Positions 5,320 through 6,280 of a DNA stretch of 6,280 nt are shown here, piece after piece (positions within the stretch are counted from its first letter, which is position 1; each line of letters starts with the position of its first letter). Both the position numbers and the translations under genes were made by a program. Source of the stretch: an uncultured Clostridia bacterium (lineage in GTDB: Bacteria > Bacillota > Clostridia > Oscillospirales > Acutalibacteraceae). The stretch is taken from the NCBI GenBank assembly GCA_947624755.1, contig CANQLQ010000122.1:1-6280 (forward strand), written 5' to 3'. A model generated the notes under the pieces. It was not told the origin of the DNA, searched no databases, and saw nothing but the letters and a program-made list of their open reading frames with translations.

Positions 5320-5361
5320 TATACCAAAACGGGATATTATATATTATACCGATTTGGTATA
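5320..5361. promoter_or_regulatory. 42-bp operator-like palindrome between the DUF2500-like and XRE genes
   Basis: TATACCAAAACGG (5320-5332) and CCGATTTGGTATA (5349-5361) are 13-bp arms with one mismatch. The 16-bp AT-rich centre also pairs at six of eight positions, so 18 of 21 base pairs are symmetric overall. One arm lies in the spacer of the minus-strand promoter and the other around its transcript start, which is ideal for repression by a dimeric regulator. The nearby XRE protein is the obvious candidate (inference). Confidence 0.6.
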
Positions 5362-5371
5362 ATAATGTCAA
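5343..5371 (-). promoter_or_regulatory. Perfect consensus promoter for the DUF2500-like gene
   Basis: On the minus strand, TTGACA (5366-5371), exactly 17 bases and TATAAT (5343-5348) match the housekeeping consensus at all 12 positions. Transcription should begin near 5336 and give a leader of about 70 bases. A promoter this strong, fully overlapped by a palindrome, suggests a gene that is normally repressed. Confidence 0.8.
5355..5363 (+). promoter_or_regulatory. Possible plus-strand extended -10 promoter toward the XRE gene
   Basis: TGG-TATAAT (5355-5363) is an extended -10 box formed by the right arm of the palindrome. The -35 region at the proper distance (TATTAT, 5335-5340) is poor. The XRE start is about 270 bp away, so a nearer promoter may exist. 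Confidence 0.3.
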
Positions 5372-5455
5372 GGCAAAACCTAAAAATTTTAGCAATTTTC
5401 AGTTGGAGTCCTTAGCGTGAAAGATATACCCGCCCCGCCGACAAAACGGTGCGGC

Positions 5456-5492
5456 AAAAAGGCTCTGCAACGAGAAAGTTTTTCGCAGAGTC
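5456..5492 (-). terminator. Hairpin with a minus-strand T-run upstream of the XRE gene
   Basis: GGCTCTGC (5461-5468) and GCAGAGTC (5485-5492) pair at seven of eight positions around a 16-base loop. On the minus strand the stem is followed at once by TTTTT (plus-strand A at 5456-5460). It could shield the promoter at 5343-5371 from transcription arriving from the right, or act as leader structure on the plus strand. Between 5373 and 5635 no convincing gene is seen. Confidence 0.4.
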
Positions 5493-5623
5493 GGAGAATA
5501 TGACAAATCAAGATTTAATAAACGGTCAAACCTTGCTTTTGAAGGAATTTAGTTGCCTGTTTTACAGCTTTGGATAATTGCTTTTCTTTGAAGAGATTCA
5601 GGCATATCAACCTTAAAAAGAAC

Positions 5624-5629
5624 GGTGGG
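5624..5629 (+). promoter_or_regulatory. Ribosome binding site deciding the XRE start
   Basis: GGTGGG ends 6 bases before the ATG at 5636. The frame is open upstream to a TTG at 5570, but the helix-turn-helix domain begins right at this ATG, and the 22 upstream residues look like translated non-coding DNA. Confidence 0.7.
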
Positions 5630-5635
5630 ATTAAT

Positions 5636-5842
5636 ATGAGATTGAGGGAATTGAGGAAGCAAAAAAATATATCTCAGTTAAAACTCGCTATGGATTTAGG
5701 CTTAAACCAAAACAGTATAAGCCGCTATGAAAACGGAGAACGGGAAGCGGATTATGCAACACTGATTGCTTTTGCTGATTATTTTAATGTATCGGTTGAT
5801 TATTTGCTTGAGCGAACCGAAAATCCCGAAATGAATATTTAA
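5636..5842 (+). CDS. XRE family transcriptional regulator, single helix-turn-helix domain
   Basis: A 68-residue protein that is almost entirely a Cro/C1-type helix-turn-helix domain. Residues 1-12 (MRLRELRKQKNI) form helix 1. SQLKLAMDLGLNQNSISRYENGER (13-36, with Q14, S27 and the ISRYENG recognition end) forms the helix-turn-helix. FNVSVDYLLERTENP (50-64) is the usual C-terminal helix and tail. Full length for small regulators of this kind, it should bind DNA as a dimer. It is divergent from the DUF2500-like gene, and the palindrome at 5320-5361 is its most likely target (inference). Its TAA stop (5840-5842) is part of the TTAA edge of copy B, and removal of the element would restore the same stop, so the protein is not truncated. 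A terminator follows the element at 6179-6219. Confidence 0.88.
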   Translation: MRLRELRKQKNISQLKLAMDLGLNQNSISRYENGEREADYATLIAFADYFNVSVDYLLERTENPEMNI

Positions 5843-6090
5843 GGAAGCACTAATTAATACAAGCTGCCCTACTTGACGATAAATTATTCCATCATTTTGC
5901 CCAAAAATTCTCGTTAATACACAAAGTATTGACTTAAATTTTTGGAATATAAAAAGATGCTTTCAAATTAGTGACAAAGTGTTTTCGCGGTGTAAAATTA
6001 TTATTTTATATAATTCCTATCTCGCGTAACTCCTGCGGGCGATGCCCGCTCGCCAATTAGGACACCCTGAATTAATCAGTGCTTCCTTAA
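5839..6090 (+). mobile_element. Family 1 MITE-like element, copy B (252 bp, one hairpin unit)
   Basis: The ends are TTAAGGAAGCACTAATTAAT and, inverted, TTAAGGAAGCACTGATTAAT, matching at 19 of 20 positions, the best-preserved pair in the window. The interior aligns with copy A throughout but has a single hairpin unit (6023-6049; GCGGGC-GAT-GCCCGC at 6035-6049) and no transposase frame. A short AATAC-N5-GTATT dyad (5916-5930) in the conserved block is shared with copy A. The well-matched ends suggest a more recent insertion than copy C. Confidence 0.85.
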
Positions 6091-6178
6091 GGCGCACAGC
6101 ATAAAGGGGTAATAATAAACTTAGTTGAAAAAATTTACATCTGTCAAGATATAAGGGCTTTAAAAAACAGTATAAAAA

Positions 6179-6219
6179 ATCCGAGATTCGTATAAAAGCG
6201 ATTCTCGGATAATTTTTTT
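6179..6219 (+). terminator. Strong terminator, probably of the XRE gene
   Basis: ATCCGAGATTCG (6179-6190) and CGATTCTCGGAT (6199-6210) pair at 11 of 12 positions around an 8-base loop, followed by AA and seven T (6213-6219). A T-rich tail is also present on the minus strand, so it may work both ways. Between copy B and this hairpin (6091-6178) there is no gene; an AAAGGGG at about 6104-6110 has no start codon at a useful distance. Confidence 0.8.
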
Positions 6220-6233
6220 GCGTGTGGTTTTCC

Positions 6234-6280
6234 TTAAGGAAGCGCTGATTAAATCGAACGTGCAGATTGCGCCGCCGAAT
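6234..6280 (+). mobile_element. Left end of a second family 2 element, cut by the window edge
   Basis: All 47 bases match 4523-4569 with one change (C for T at 6258). It may be another 178-bp non-autonomous copy, or the end of a longer element carrying the transposase outside the window. It is preceded by TTTTCC, so TTCCTTAAGGAA (6230-6241) is a perfect 12-bp palindrome across the boundary. Confidence 0.75.

Noticed and set aside
5500..5577. 25-codon small frame (MTNQDLINGQTLLLKEF...) before the XRE gene, possibly a leader peptide
   Set aside because: GGAG stands only 3 bases before the ATG, no promoter is close, and no relative is known to me. It may be a remnant, but it cannot be supported.

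Overview
The window looks like part of a Bacillota chromosome, most likely from class Clostridia. The evidence is the purine-rich ribosome binding sites, the consensus housekeeping promoters, the AT-rich intergenic DNA and the scattered GC-rich palindromic repeats. No rRNA, tRNA, CRISPR array or complete transposase gene was found. The assignment is inference, since no search could be run.

Six protein genes are supported. On the minus strand at the left are a GtrA-like membrane protein (353-883) and, 86 bp upstream of it, a calcineurin-like metallophosphoesterase (970-1872), probably one operon. Divergent from these is a RhaT-like sugar transporter (2301-3260, plus). A GNAT acetyltransferase (3566-4018, minus) converges on it. 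To the right are a membrane-anchored protein with a DUF2500-like C-terminus (4749-5267, minus) and a small XRE-type regulator (5636-5842, plus), which diverge around a 42-bp palindromic promoter region.

The most notable content is non-coding. Non-autonomous, MITE-like elements are dense here. All are bounded by TTAA and share terminal inverted repeats of the type TTAAGGAAGCnCTGATTAA. Family 1 has a long copy at 1895-2208, one at 5839-6090, a degenerate one at 3397-3559, and internal fragments at about 1-95 and 4433-4500. Family 2 has a copy at 4523-4700 and the start of a second at 6234-6280. Family 1 carries a GC-rich hairpin with a constant three-base loop and compensating stem changes. It is present once at 5839-6090 and three times in tandem at 1895-2208.

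The insertions sit in transcribed but untranslated DNA. The 314-bp copy at 1895-2208 lies between a near-consensus promoter and the ribosome binding site of the metallophosphoesterase gene. Three others lie between a stop codon and the likely terminator (GNAT, DUF2500-like and XRE genes). In the XRE gene the TAA stop is itself part of the TTAA target. The elements therefore probably reshape the leader and tail of most transcripts here without breaking a reading frame.
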